Shown here piece after piece: positions 10,869 to 23,753 of a stretch of DNA of 64,000 nt (position 1 is its first letter; each line of letters opens with the position of its first letter). The stretch covers positions 12,854,501 through 12,918,500 of the forward strand of contig OX940862.1 of NCBI GenBank assembly GCA_954871525.1. Direction: 5' to 3'. Both the position numbers and the translations under genes were made by a program. A model generated the notes under the pieces. That model made no database searches. It was not told the origin of the DNA and saw nothing but the letters and a program-made list of their open reading frames with translations. The stretch is from Parietaria judaica (taxonomy: Eukaryota; Streptophyta; Magnoliopsida; Rosales; Urticaceae).

Positions 10869-12219
10869 ATATAAGTACTGGGAGCTGTTTGCTTTAAACT
10901 TCTCAAATAATTATTAATAAAACATGACTCAGAGTTAAAATTGGAGAATTAAATTCAGATAGACTTCAAATAAAATAATATTAAATAAGATACTGTATTG
11001 AATTATATTTAATGTAATTAACAAGATGTTGTATTTCATTATATTTAAAATATGTAAAGGAAAATTAATGAAACATAAATGATTTTCCCGTCTTGAAAAT
11101 TCTTGAAAGTAGTTATCGGTAAATATAAAAATAATGAAGTAATCAGTATACATTAAATAGAAGATGAATCAATTGTATGCCCTCATATTGGGAATATAAT
11201 TACAATAAGTGTAATGAAAATAAGACGTTAGATGATAATTTGGATATTATGATTATTATAAGCATATATCTAGTTATAACTTATAGACATTAGACATAAC
11301 TGCATTCTTTCAATAATTATTTGTGATATATTCCTGTTCTTGTGTTATCATGTTTTTTTTTTTTTTAAGATAAACACTCAAATTCCAATATATCAGTGAG
11401 CCAATTATGGATTTTTCTTCAAAAATACATAGTGACTCATTATGTATTATGTGCGGTGATTAATTTGATGACAATTAAAAAATTGCGATTATATAAAAAA
11501 AAATCAATAATAAACACCAGAAAAAGAGATGATGATATTCACTTTAAATAATGAAGAAATAAATAAATTGACCGTCAAGTGGTTATTGGTCCGGCCCAAA
11601 AACGACACTTGGGCCCGATTAGTGTTAAGTTATTTTTCGGCATCAACAACACGCATATTTATTCAAAATAAACTATTAATTAATCACCCCAGGAAAGGAA
11701 ACCCATCTGTCTTGGCTGGGCTACCAGATTTATGTTTAATATCTCTTCCTTCTTAAGATTATATTCAATAGATTTAGGAAATATAAAATAGCTTTAAATT
11801 ATAATAAAATACTCCCAAAATATATCTATATCAATATCTTAAAGCGCGTTTGATTAGTTAAAAAAATATATAATCTTCATAGTTCATACTTCATACTAAT
11901 CAACCATTTAACTGTAAATTAATTGCAAATAAAAATATTTATATTACCTTTATTCTGTAGATTTCATATATTTTAGCACACAATTTATTGTTTATAAATC
12001 ATATTAACTAATACTGATAGGTTTTTAAGTTATGCGGTTTCCTTCATATATCTTTATAGGTTTCTTTGGAATGAAAAATTGGTTTAATTGAAAATTAATA
12101 TTTTAATGAACAAATTCAAGTCGCTTTGACTGAAAAGCAGCATTATGTTTAGTCTTAACTCTTAAGAATGATATTTAAAAAACGCGGTATTTTTGTAAGA
12201 AATGAAATCCTACATTCAT
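10643..12219. other. AT-rich intergenic DNA
   Basis: No gene is seen. (TA)n runs lie at about 10675-10694 and 10836-10869, with a T-run at 11351-11366. A slightly richer patch at 11580-11750 has a short open frame with no recognisable family. Confidence 0.5.
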
Positions 12220-12985
12220 ATTAGCAAGAAGTTTTTATTTTGTAGAAACTTCATAAAAAATACATGCAAATAGTATTAATTTATTAGAAATGTGGGTGAT
12301 AAATTTTCAATATCATCTAATTAACATTTTCTTACTATCAAGTCCAAAAAGTCACATGATATGACTAAAAACTCAAAGTATTATTGAAAATATATCGACT
12401 TTAAAGTTCAAGCTAGCAATCCATAGTCTATTAAACGATCGCTTGAGCAAGCATCCATTGCAGCTGTTTATTCCAACAGCAGCTTCATGCACGCAACGGT
12501 ATTCTATATTACATCTCAATGTCGTCCAATTCGAGAAGAGGATACCAAAGAACCGCTGCGGTACCTAATAAACCTGCCAATCCTGTTCATAAATTTATTT
12601 TAAAATTAGTAAAATCGATACGAACATGAAGGTGAAGAAATACAATGTGGGTTACTTACGTTCGCCTGAGGGATGAAAGTATGTAAACATCGCCGCCCGA
12701 ACTCTTCACCGAGTCGACCATCTTGACGTACATTTGCCGGGCCTCCACATCACATTCCTGTCCATCAAAACATTCTTAAGTTTGAAAGAATCAAGATGAA
12801 GAAAATAGCGATACAATTATAATATATATAACTGGAAAAAGACTTCATCCATTGCTATCTAGTATCTTCATTGAAATCAACGCGAAAAAATAGCTATTTA
12901 TAACTGAGCAAAAAATAAAATAAATTAAACGCATAGTCCATATCTAATGTTATCGAACCTGTAGAGATCGTTGTAACCATAGCGT
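12220..12985 (-). pseudogene. PELOTA pseudogene copy 2 (3' exons only) with its 3' flank
   Basis: On the minus strand, 12772-12660 matches PELOTA exon 15 ([22 protein letters not shown]) and about 12590-12510 matches exon 16 (ending LELDDIEM and a stop). Near 12955-12985 is a scrap of exon 14. Exon 15 has lost 8 nt just before its donor, shifting the frame. Sequence from 12220 to 12500 matches the 3' flank of copy 1. It lies just downstream of the intact gene, so it looks like the end of an older tandem copy. Confidence 0.82.
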
Positions 12986-13590
12986 AGATTTCCTCAAAAA
13001 GCTAAAATACTCTATAAAAGCTAAATTAAAACCTTTTTCGACACACAAACGCCCGAGTAATGTTGAGAAACGAAGCGAGCAACTTATTATATTATAATCT
13101 AAATATAAATTATAGTTGTAGTTTTACATATGAAAAGTTAAACTTGTTCATTATTATTAAAGCAGGGTTACAATTTATATAGAAAGATCTGTAAACTTTA
13201 CTACTTCGATTAATTACTAAGATAAATTGTAGGTTTCTAGATGACATTTAGCAATATTATATTGCAAATAAGTTTTTTTGTTTCTGACGGGCGTTCCAAC
13301 GATTTACCGCAGTTTTTGAATAAATAAAATCAGTTTCTGGAACAACTCTCAAAAAGAGCCATGCCATTGCCAGTGAGGCAGTGACTTTTCCCAGTTTTTT
13401 AAACCATGGTTAGTATGATATTTAAAAATAAGGATTTTTTTAAAGAAAAAACAATTTACTTTATTTTTTTTTTAATACTCTTTAATCCACCGTTGTAAAC
13501 ATAAAAATTTCGACGGAAAAAAGGGCCGTAACATGTATTATACACACACCAGTCTATATTAACTACAACGGTCTATTATGTAAAGTTCAG

Positions 13591-16500
13591 TCAAATCTCG
13601 ATATCGTCCAAGTCAGGAAGAGGAAACCGAAGAATCGCTGCAATGCCGGTTAATAGCGCCAATTCTGTAATATTAATATTAAAATTAGTAAAGTCGATAA
13701 TAACTCCGGCGAAATTGAAGAAACAACATGTTTGCGTTACTTACGTTCGCCTGAGGCGTGCAAAGATGAAAATATATGAGCATCCCCACCCGAACTCTTC
13801 ACTGACTCAACCAAATTGGCATACTTACGCCGAGCTGCCACGTCAGCATTTCTGTCCACCAAAAAGTTCTTATGGTTAATTATTGTAAATTAAATCACCG
13901 GCTCATACATTGAGTAAGGAGTAAACAAATAAAGCTACAAACATAGTAATTATCAACAATAACAAAAATAAACTTCATTGACCGCTGCATTAAGCGCTGA
14001 TGTTGCATAGAGTGCCGACACGATTAAACCCATATCTAGTATTATCAAACCTGAAGAGATCGTCTGTGATTAGGAGTGTTTGGACAGCCATCCGTTCATG
14101 TGCAACCTCAACGTGCTTCGGTCCATAGCATGCTCTGTGCGGATCCTGTTTGACCATCACGTAAATTCTCTTAAGACGGTAAAAGATTTTACAATTAAAA
14201 GAAGAAAAATTAAACAGTAGACATTATTTTAAAAAAATACTAACACTTGAAAGCATGTTGAAGAAATCCTGCAGAGCTCGAACCTGGTTAAAAAAAAATA
14301 TGGAGTCAAAATGGTTAAGCATAAATAAAGCTCGAGTTTCTTCTTTTATATACACATACATATATCAAGGTTCTATAAGCCTATGTTGATGCCAACACCG
14401 TTTTGCTCCGTCCATTTTACGGGCATGTCGACAGAAATATCGACGGAAAAGTCAGAAAATATAACAATAATTATATTATTATTTGATTATTATTAATATT
14501 AATAGAAAATATGACATGGATTCTAAGAATTTTAAGCTATGTCAAATAATAATATTAATCTTTCATGCAGGGCATTTTTGTGGGATTTCTCCAAAATTTA
14601 TGGGCTTTCGCCTAATATTAAGGAAGAGTCGGGCATCATTTGTCTGGTGACCCTATCCTAAATTTATTCAAGAAATCCTCCGCTTGACAACATACCTCGG
14701 ATGCAACTTTAGTATCCTTGATCATGTTCATGATGTTTGGAGCCTCCAAAACCTCTTTCAAACTATGTCTGTATAACAAAATATAGATTGATTATAAATG
14801 ATGTTCAAGATGAATAAAATTAAATCTTGAATTTCATGATTAAACCATACTTGTAGCCTGAGCTGGTATGCACGAGGACAATTCGAGACTTGTTCTCAAT
14901 TATAGGTCTCAATTGTTTTCTCTCTGCCTCTAGAAGCAAGTGACGGTGAAATTGATCCTGAAACAAATTTAAAGGCAATGCAAATGATTATTTAAAACGA
15001 ATATTAGCAAAAGATAATAGAGAAAACATTTTGAAAAATGAGGTCCGAGAAAGACTAGCTTCATACCTTTGTAAATCCCGGGCTGGCAACCACAGCACAT
15101 CGAATGACACTAAAATCTACATGCTTTAAAAATGCCTAAAGAGGAAGAAAATCTTAGTAAGAGATCCTCAATGTAATTCAATATTTAAGAATCCAGTGTA
15201 AAGCTATAACATAATCCAAATTCAAATTACCTGTAAGACATTCTCAAAGAATTTCTTTAATGCCTGTTAAAAAAAAATAAAGTCTTACACATACGTCAAA
15301 CAAAGAAATCCACACCACGAATAAGAAATTGAGTAAGCTGAAAATATACCGATTCATAACCAGCGATTCCAGGTCCATGCTTGCGTGGAATTGAAGTTTC
15401 TATCCGTGCCCGAGTAGTAGTTATACTAGAGTCAGGACATCACAATTCATACGTTAGTTTCACAACAGTAATAGTATAATAGTAAAACTGACACGCTACA
15501 ATAGAAAAACTGTGCAGAATATACCTTTTACCCACTAAAAGAATATGCGCTAAACCTTCTTGCATCAAGACAACGACTAGATCTGCACTTGCGCCAGGAT
15601 CTGAAATACATGTAAATAACTGTTAAATCTACATATCACGTATTACATAACACAAACCAATAGAACAATAACCATATTTGTTCCCGGTCCATATAATTGA
15701 AAATTGCAGGGTAAAAAAGCATACCAGAGGCCTGTTTAAGGACATCTAAGGCTAGCGAATCCCAAACATCCTGAAGCAATAGCAATATATATTTATCAAC
15801 AAATATGTTCATTCTCAACACAATATGCGACATCGAATACAGCAGAAAATAAAACCTTTCAGGGACACAAATTACACAAAGATGAAATATACCTTTCGCA
15901 ACACGAAAGGTCGATTCACCTCGAGCTCCAAAGTGTGGAACGCCCCAATCTGCCGAGAGGTACATCAGTATAAATACACCACAAAGTGAGATCCAATGCT
16001 AGCTCGATTTGATACCACGCTTACCTTTACATGTTCGTTCTCCAATATATTCTTTCCACGTACGCGTAGAATTGAAGCTACCTTATCATAATCTGCAACC
16101 TAAGGAACAATTATAAAAATGGCAACAAAGAGTTTTAAGAAAGAACCGAGAGGGCATGTTACGGAACGTATTAAAATATTGGAATCTCGTCCAAGATGTG
16201 TGAGCCACAAATGTCTCGAGAGGGGATGTTCGGAATGTATTTCACATAACAAAGAAAAAGGGACTTATCAAAGTCCATAACTAAGTCGAAACAAAACTTC
16301 ATCATATATAATATGGTATCTATTAGGCTACAACAAACACCGGTCCAAAAAATAACAATCTGGCCTAAAATAAACGACCAAATATGAACCAAACTGATCA
16401 TGTTAAAGAGCAGAATTGTCGATTAAGTATAACACGAAACCTAAAACCCAAACAGCGTAAGTTAAAGTTAAATCAATGGAGAATTCGAGAATTTTGGCTG

Positions 16501-16853
16501 AATACCTCCTCAACTTTGACTTCGAGCTTGAGCTTCACGCGCTCAGCATTCCTCCCACCAGAAGCACCTTCTCTAAGAACTTTCCTGTCAAGAGATTTTC
16601 TCTATTCAGAATCAAGAAAATTGCAAGGAAACCTTGACAAATTAAGCAGAACCTCACGGTGACCGCCATTACAGAGTCTCCGGGAGCAATCAGGTTGTAA
16701 GCGAACCATAAATCTTCCGTATCGAGCGGCACCATCTGCCAAATCATCGCCGATCTTCGATGAGAAGCTGTGAAATTAGAAAGAGATACGAAAGAGCCTA
16801 ACCTTGATGCTTCCAGGTCCGTTACGGACGAAATCTCTGTGTACGATTCTCAT
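13591..16853 (-). CDS. PEL1: PELOTA (Dom34), ribosome-rescue factor
   Basis: Sixteen exons join cleanly to 379 aa: 16853-16803, 16735-16653, 16584-16506, 16099-16025, 15949-15893, 15770-15725, 15600-15525, 15425-15350, 15263-15231, 15135-15067, 14957-14851, 14768-14696, 14283-14245, 14145-14051, 13851-13745 and 13664-13591. The family length is about 378. The start [17 protein letters not shown] and the [16 protein letters not shown] block form the N-terminal Sm-like domain. The central eRF1-like domain runs to [18 protein letters not shown], without a GGQ motif. The C-terminal domain contains [26 protein letters not shown] and ends [17 protein letters not shown] works with HBS1 to split stalled ribosomes in no-go and non-stop decay. 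The two decayed partial copies lie downstream. The last exon at 13591-13664 was chosen because it is intact and in phase. Confidence 0.96.
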
Positions 16854-17512
16854 GGCCGTAGCGAAGGTCGCAGCCGAGTATGGAGGAGGGGAGAGCTGCG
16901 GATTCAACCGTCCAGTGTCGCCGCCGTGAGAGATGGAAGAAGAAAGAAATTGGCTGAAAATTTGAGGTTATCTTTATCTAAATATGAAAAAGTTTTAATT
17001 TTTAAAGTAGAAAACTGAACTACTGAAGGATTAAAATATAAAATAGTATTATTCATAAATAAAAGATTCAATATATTATTCTTAATATTGAATAAGATAT
17101 TAATATCTTTATAATATTTAATATTAAAATAAGATAAAGAAGAAAAGAAAAAGATTAATTGTTTTTTTTTTCTTCCAAATTTTCATTGTGCTATCATCAA
17201 TTTTTTTAATTTTTTTTTTCATTTTATCAATTTGGATGGTATTTTAGTAATTAGTGAGAAAAAAATTTGTGCTATTTTATCGAATTTCTCTCTCTCTCTT
17301 TAAAGAATAAACCGTATTTTCGACTCCGAGACAGCCATGGGTCTTTTGTGGGTCGGGCCTGCTAAAGAAATAATGAAAGACTCCTTTTTTTATTTATAAT
17401 ATATATATATAGATTTAAGTTTAACCTATTCGTTTCAGAATTAGTACAAAAATAACTAGTCAATGTTAAAATAATCAAATAATATTAATTTATTTGCATC
17501 ACACGATTATAT
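16854..17512. promoter_or_regulatory. PELOTA upstream region
   Basis: The first 80 bp are probable 5' leader of the minus-strand PELOTA gene. Beyond that is AT-rich DNA with several T-runs, a CT-run (17288-17300) and a (TA)n at 17397-17411. No other gene is seen. Confidence 0.45.
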
Positions 17513-17521
17513 TTTTATCAA

Positions 17522-18511
17522 GGGTAAACTGCGGCTAATGTACTCAATGTTTGATTTTCTGCGAATTATGTACTCAATGTTTACTTTCGGCGGCTAATGT
17601 ACATAATGTTTAATCCGTTAGATATTTTTGGATTTTCCGTCAGTTGACCATTAGAGAGTTATCATCCTTTATATGTACACTTTTTGTATTTTTGACATAA
17701 CTCACTCATTTTTTGTCCAAATTTTATGAATGACCTATGGTTGGAAAGATAAGATATAGATCTACAACTTTGGTGTTTTAAGTTTTGTAAAATCAGTTTT
17801 AAAAAAATACGAAATTTCAAGTACAACGTAAAACTGGACATTAGTTTAATGCAAAATATTTGTTTCGAGCAAATTTTAATATACTTAATGACTTTTTATG
17901 ATGAAAGTTAAAACTAAAAAGTTGTAGATAAATGTTTTATCTTTTCAACGGGTATTTATTTATAAACGTTTGACAAAAAATGAGTGAGTTATGCCAAAAA
18001 TATGAAAGATATGATGTGAAATAATATTTCATATTTTTGGCATAACTCACTCGTTTTTTATCCAAAATTTATAAATAAACACGCGTTGAAAAGATAAAAC
18101 ATTTATCTACAACTTTTTTGTTTTACGTTTCATCATAAAAAGTCATTAAATCTATTAAAATTTGTTCGAAAAAATATTTTTCATTAAACTAATGTCCAGT
18201 TTTACGTTGTACTTGAAATTTCGTATTTTTATAAAAATGATATTACAAAATTTAAAACATAAAAGTTGTAGATCTATCTGTTATCTTTCCAACCATAGAT
18301 TGTGCATAAAATTTGGACAAAAAATGAGCGAGTTATGTCAAAAATACGAAAACTGTACATATAGAGGAGGATAACTCTCTAACGGTCAACTGACAGAATA
18401 ACCAAAAATATCTAACAGATCAAACATTAGGTACATTAGCCGCCGAAATCAAACATTGAGTACATAATCCGCAGAAAATCAAACATTAAGTACATTAGCC
18501 GCAGTTTACCC
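17522..18511. mobile_element. Fold-back MITE (Mutator type), copy B
   Basis: A 990-bp copy of the element at 9687-10633, in the same orientation. It starts GGGTAAACTGCGGC, ends GCCGCAGTTTACCC and is flanked by perfect 9-bp repeats TTTTATCAA (17513-17521 and 18512-18520). The flanking repeats differ from those of copy A, so the two are separate insertions. They bracket the PELOTA locus by chance or through a preference for its neighbourhood. Confidence 0.93.
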
Positions 18512-18520
18512 TTTTATCAA

Positions 18521-19559
18521 ACGAGTTTAATAACACTATAAGAATTAAGACTCCTGTGAATTACCGGAACGGTTAGTTAAAAACAGCTAAGTCTAAAATC
18601 TTATAAACATATGAAACAGAAGAGTAAATTTAAAATAAATAAAAAATCTTCAAAAAAATTATAATTTGTAGCAAATTAAATTAATACTCGATAAATTAAT
18701 AGTCGCGGTTTAATAATATTTTTATCCGCTCCGACTCCGGCTTAATTAGCTAAACTAATAATTTGCTAAATTTATAACATAATATTTTTTTTTAAAATAT
18801 ATAAGTCCGAGGTGATATATAAATTAATAACTCAAATATAAAAAATTAAATAAATAATTATAAAATTAGAATAAATAAAATAGAATAAAATATAAATAAT
18901 TATAAAATCACATTAAATAAAATATAACATTACGTTCCTAATCATGTATTTATTTTTTCTTGAAATTGATGTCTTCTTGAACTTTATCTTTTATATTATT
19001 GGGCTCTTTAATATATCCGATTTTATACTCTAATAAAATCTTTTTAAATCATAATAATCTCATCTCTTGATATTTTTAATATTAATACTTTAATATTCTC
19101 GATATAATAAATTAAAATAGATTTTTTTATAAAAATATTTATATAATTATAATTGATTAATAATTTTTTTTATTAATATATAAATTAATAAATTATAAAT
19201 TTATATGTTAACTAATTATCTGATAAAATAATATTTCCGGTCGATCACAACGTTCAAAACTCGATGCTTCGCGAGGCTTCGCACTTCGTCGATGCAAACT
19301 CCGATCAATTATCGGTCTTTGATATATATATATATATATATATGTATGATATATATATGATATATTGATATGAATTATGAAGTGGCATAATAGTAATGGG
19401 GTAAAGAAACGGCCTATCACAAGTGTTGACAGAGGAGACAGCCACGTTGAAATGCGCAACGAAACCCAATCCTGCATTTCTGCATGCCACATGCAGACAC
19501 ACAGTCACCCTCCTTCGGACGCGTGGCAATGCCATCTTCAGATCCCATCTCTTTTTCCT
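18521..19559. other. AT-rich intergenic DNA with a decayed Emigrant-like fragment
   Basis: At about 18683-18770 is a stretch with TAATACTCGATAAATTAATA and GTCGCGG that matches the left half of the pogo-type MITE at 32193. The remainder is A/T-rich; a TA-run lies at 19321-19370. From about 19400 the base composition rises towards the next gene's leader. Confidence 0.55.
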
Positions 19560-19692
19560 TCTTCTTCTTCCATGTTTCTCTCACTGCAAAAACCCTCGTC
19601 TTCTCCGTTCTTGAGAGCTGAGATAAACCCGACCTGCTGAAAAATTGCCATGAAATCAAGCGATCACTAGCAAATCTCACAGCTTTAAACCA
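19560..19692 (+). promoter_or_regulatory. Probable untranslated first exon of the 20237 gene
   Basis: A TTC-rich leader-like stretch ends at CAG before GTATAT (donor at about 19693). The matching acceptor is TTATAG at about 20228-20233, three bases before the ATG at 20237. This leader intron is inferred from splice signals only. Confidence 0.4.
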
Positions 19693-20236
19693 GGTATATA
19701 AAACAAGCATGTTTTGCTTAAATTTTGTTTTATGATGTAAGCGATAATTTCTGAAATGACTACGTCCCTATCCTTCTGAAAGTTTTTTTTTTTTTTTTGA
19801 ATGGTATACTCCTGAAAGTTAAATAAAGTACCCTGAAATGGCAATCTTAGGGTTGAGTATTTATACTTGTTTCCATGTAGAGTATCAAAATTAATTTATC
19901 TGGGTTTTAAACATTGTCTGCGTATAGATACAGAAAATTTGAAAACCGGTCACTCCACAAAACAACCGGAAAAAAGAAAATAAAAAAATCTATCAAACAT
20001 TGGGCCAAACGAAAAAGAAAAGAGAAAAAATCTATGCATTTGGCTATTTCGGAGTTTCAAAGTTTGTCCGAGTATCTAAGATTCTAAGCCCGTTTACTAG
20101 CTTAGATACTCGACGACGGAGCGAGAGCGAATCTTGGACATGAGGGATAGAGTAATATTTGAGGTTTTTACTTGTATCTCTATGATGTTATGGTCTCATA
20201 TCTGTGAATAATGTTTGAGGCTTTTACTTATAGGAC

Positions 20237-22753
20237 ATGGAGGAGCAGAGTAAAGAGTGGGAGATCGACGAGCACCGCCCATTTCACCGATCCGACGAGA
20301 CGAACAGAGGGAAAGTGAGTTGGGCTTTGGAGAAAGGAATTGGCTTTGGCAAGAGACTACTCTTCACTGGCTTAGTGATTTCCTCGGCTCCGCTCGCTCT
20401 GCCTCCTCTGCTCGTTGTTTCAGCCATCGGGCTCGTCGTTTCGATCCCCTCTGGGATGTTCTTAGCCAGCTACTTCTGCTCCGAGAATCTCATGCGAAAG
20501 CTTCTTCCAATTCCTGACGATGGTGAACGCGAAGAACAAGAGGAAAGTGAGCACAGAGGGTTGAAGAGGAAGATCGAGGCTGAGGAGTCGGAAGATGGAA
20601 ACGTCGACGACGAAAAAGAGGAAGAAGTAGTTGCGGTTTTGATGGTGGACGAGAGCGGTGATAGCGGGAGTGTAGAATGGCCTGTGATTGTGGAAGAGAT
20701 TGTTGTGGAGGAAGTTGCTGAGCCCGAAAATGGTGACGGGCAAGTAGTGGTTGAGGTGACTACTGTTGTTGTGGAGGAGAGAGAGCATGGTGGTGAGGAG
20801 AGCGAGATTAAAGAAGAGACAAAGGCCTCACTGGAAAAGATCAGGGATGAAGGAAAAGAAGATAATGCTTCTCAAGGTAATACTTTGCTTTCATTTGGCG
20901 TTTAGCTTCCAGTGTGGCTTATTTTCCGGTACTCATCGGTTTCCGGTTAACTCACGGTCAACTTCGAAAACTCAAACCTTGCCACCTTGGTTCCTTATTT
21001 GAGTAAGATGTTCTTCTATAGTTGAAGGAAGTAATATGATGATCAAAGAACAACTGAAGGTAAAATTTGAAAAGTATACACACTTTAGGGGCAAAAAAAT
21101 AGAAGAATATGAAATTTTGGGGAAGTTTGAAAATTTTACCGTGAATATTTGGCTTCGTTGTGGTCTAATTTTAGGATGCCCTCTAGTCTTGTGAATTTTT
21201 GGTATCAAAATTTGAAATTAGGGATTTTCTTGATGATTCAAAACATTAATTTAGCCTGTATTCTAAGTTCCAAAATATACGATTTAATCCATTTTTCTTG
21301 CTTAAAATTTTGAGGGTTTGAATGTTTAAAAAACCCGTGGTTTATATAACTTGCATTATCGATTTACCATGATATATTCTTGCAGAAACTCCGACATCCA
21401 AGGGTGACCAAAGTGCAGTTAGTAGTACTACCACTAAAGACGATCAGAGCGCCGTTAGTACCACTAAAGACAATCAGAGCACCATTGGTGCCGGTAAAGA
21501 CGATCAACGCGCCATTGGTACCGCTAAAGACGATCAGAGCGCTGATAAAACCACTAAAGATGACCAAACTGCAGTTACTACCGCGTCTGAGCTTCCCGTC
21601 TCACAAGGCACAGAGGAGACCAAAGATCAAGCTGAGGTTTCTTCCGAACAGCCGGTCCAAACCACACCCTCCAACAGTGAGGTCAGAGTCTCATTATCTT
21701 TTTAACCTTTTTTAATTACTAGTAATTCCAAGTTAATGACCCTAGGAACCACTCAGTGGGCAAGTAATTGACTAGATATATTGTGAAATGTCACAACATT
21801 TATAGGCAAAGAAGAAGAAGAATGTGAAAAAGAAGCCGGCATCGCAACAACCTCAGCCGCAACCGCAGAAGGTTTCGAATACGCGCCGGACCTAAAAACT
21901 AGTAGAATATTTTCTCATCATAGGGCTTTGCTATCATATGATGATATGTGTGTGCAATAATCGTGTTGAAGTTCTCATTCATATTCTATCTGTATTGTTC
22001 TTTATTGGTATGTTCTTTTTGTGATGAACCTTAGTCAACGGAGCTGGTAAGCTTTTGGAATTATCTTGGACATGAATGTGAGTGATATTTATGAGATTGA
22101 TTATGGTCGTGTTAAGGAAATTAGAGGTTTTTCGGCTTATTGTTTTGACTCGTTACGAAATCGGTTGTTACGGAATTGTTTGTTTACGGCATAGGCGCTA
22201 GTTTAGAAAGGTTTTAGTGATATAAACAGACCTGTAATACAATTTCAAAAGCCAATATGGTGCAGAAAATCAGCTTGAATTTGAAGAAAGTGGTCTTATA
22301 ACTAGTAGTTATTAGATATACTCTTGTACATTATCATGGACTATAATAATTTTCATATACATTGCTTACATCATATCTCTGTGTATCAACTAGTATGGAT
22401 CAAATTTTAAACTAGAGAGTTCATAATATCAAAACTAAAAAAAAGAGAGGCATAATTAGCTCAATCAAAGCTACTATTTTTTTTTTAGAGGGGAAATCAA
22501 AGCTACTATTACTTCCCTTCAACAAGTGTGATTTTTTTCGTCTTCTCCAGAACATAACTTGTTACTAGTGGTTTAAGCTGTTGGTCTTTTGTTTTTGCAG
22601 GTGATGTACGACGAGGAGAAGATGTGGGAGCAGATTGAAGGAGTGAGGAAGATCCTTGGGTACAGAGTCAAAGCCCAAAAGTCAACCACGGACGAGCTTA
22701 AGGCTCTCTACGTCTTCACCGGCGTCGGTCAGGGAGCCTTCAGATCTCGCTGA
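20237..22753 (+). CDS. Uncharacterised hairpin-membrane protein with acidic, repeat and basic regions
   Basis: Four exons (20237-20876, 21386-21681, 21806-21871, 22601-22753) join in frame to 384 aa. Residues about 40-82 are hydrophobic with central prolines (APLALPPLL...), like a membrane hairpin. Residues 90-210 are Glu/Val-rich and acidic. From 214 there are about six short repeats around TTKDDQSAV. A polybasic stretch AKKKKNVKKKP follows, then Gln/Pro. The last exon encodes a compact segment (YDEEKMWEQIEGVRKILGY ... DELKALYVFTGV) that looks like a conserved plant C-terminal motif, but I cannot name the family. The hairpin suggests attachment to an internal membrane or lipid surface; this is inference. 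The ATG is the first after the probable leader intron and opens the long exon. Confidence 0.75.
21405..21565 (+). repeat. Coding tandem repeat, about six units of 27-36 bp
   Basis: Units around ACTAAAGACGATCAGAGCGC encode TTKDDQSAV-like repeats in exon 2 of the preceding gene. An opposite-strand open frame here is a by-product. Confidence 0.85.
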
Positions 22754-23261
22754 TGTTAACAGGAATCTCCAGATTCTCAAGTCCATAATCGGGGTTAATT
22801 AGCGTAAACGTTCTGTGATTATGTTCAGACTTCGTTAGAGATGTACTTATTTGTTTTGTTCTTTAGAAACATAAACCCCGGAACTTTTGTCGTCTTTTTA
22901 GTGCCCAAAATAAATGTGTCGTTTTTCAAGATAAACGATATTTGGTTAGCATATATACGTCATTTATGGTGTGTGTTTATTTTATTTTGTGTGTTTTGAG
23001 AACGACAATTCATGAAACGTCGGAAGGAACGAGCAATAATTTAGATGTGAATTCCCGTTCTAAATTCAACATTTTCTATGAACTTTTTTTTTTTTTTTAG
23101 GATCTCCTATCAAGTTGGGGTAAAATCACATTTCCAAGTACGAGTCTGTAGTTGTTTTTTTCTCTGACATATGGTCGTGGTTGGCAGATTTTAAAATTTT
23201 GGTTACGGTATTTGTTTTTCTAAAACCAATTCGATAATCAATACGATTTTTATTTTTTTTT
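22754..23261. other. 3' flank of the 20237 gene
   Basis: No gene is seen. The 3' UTR probably ends near 22900, where AAATAAATG (about 22909) could serve as polyadenylation signal. A T-run lies at 23085-23098. Confidence 0.45.
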
Positions 23262-23446
23262 ATGAAAAAAATCATAAAAGAATGTACATTTCAGATTTTG
23301 AGATCGGGTCGGGCTTTAAGCCGAGAATAGATATTAATCATGTTTTTGTTTTTCTCATAAAAAATCACATAAGAAGGTACATCTCAAAATTTGAGACGGG
23401 TCGGGCTTTAAGCCGAGAATAGATTAATCATGTTTTCGTTTTTCTT
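23262..23446. repeat. Two 92-bp tandem units upstream of the 87-aa gene
   Basis: GGGTCGGGCTTTAAGCCGAG recurs at 23306 and 23398, in units that also share a (C/G)ATAAA...TCA, GGTACAT and AATCATGTTTT framework. Each unit contains the palindrome GGGCTTTAAGCC. The array lies about 310 bp before the next start codon. Confidence 0.85.
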
Positions 23447-23753
23447 CGGAAAAAGAATTAAACGTTTCTTCCAACTCCAAGAGGAAAATTTCGCTGCTAA
23501 AAACGACGTGTCGCTTTCTAGGGTCAGGCCCAAGGTGGGCCCATTGAGCTCGGAAGCAAAACGTAGTCTTCTGGCCTTGTGTTGGCCTGGCAAGAGAGAG
23601 ACGGAGAGACCGAAAGGAATCACAGATGTGCCACACCACACGACACGAGCATATTTCTTCCCATTTTTCTTCATTTCCATTTATTCCGGCAATAAATAAT
23701 ATTAATTTAATAGATAGATACATGTGTATAGATAGATTCATAGGAAGGAGTGA

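Noticed and set aside
21364..21567. Minus-strand frame with repeated IVFSGTNGAL units
   Set aside because: It is the antisense reading of the coding tandem repeat in the 20237 gene, whose plus-strand frame is supported by splicing on both sides.
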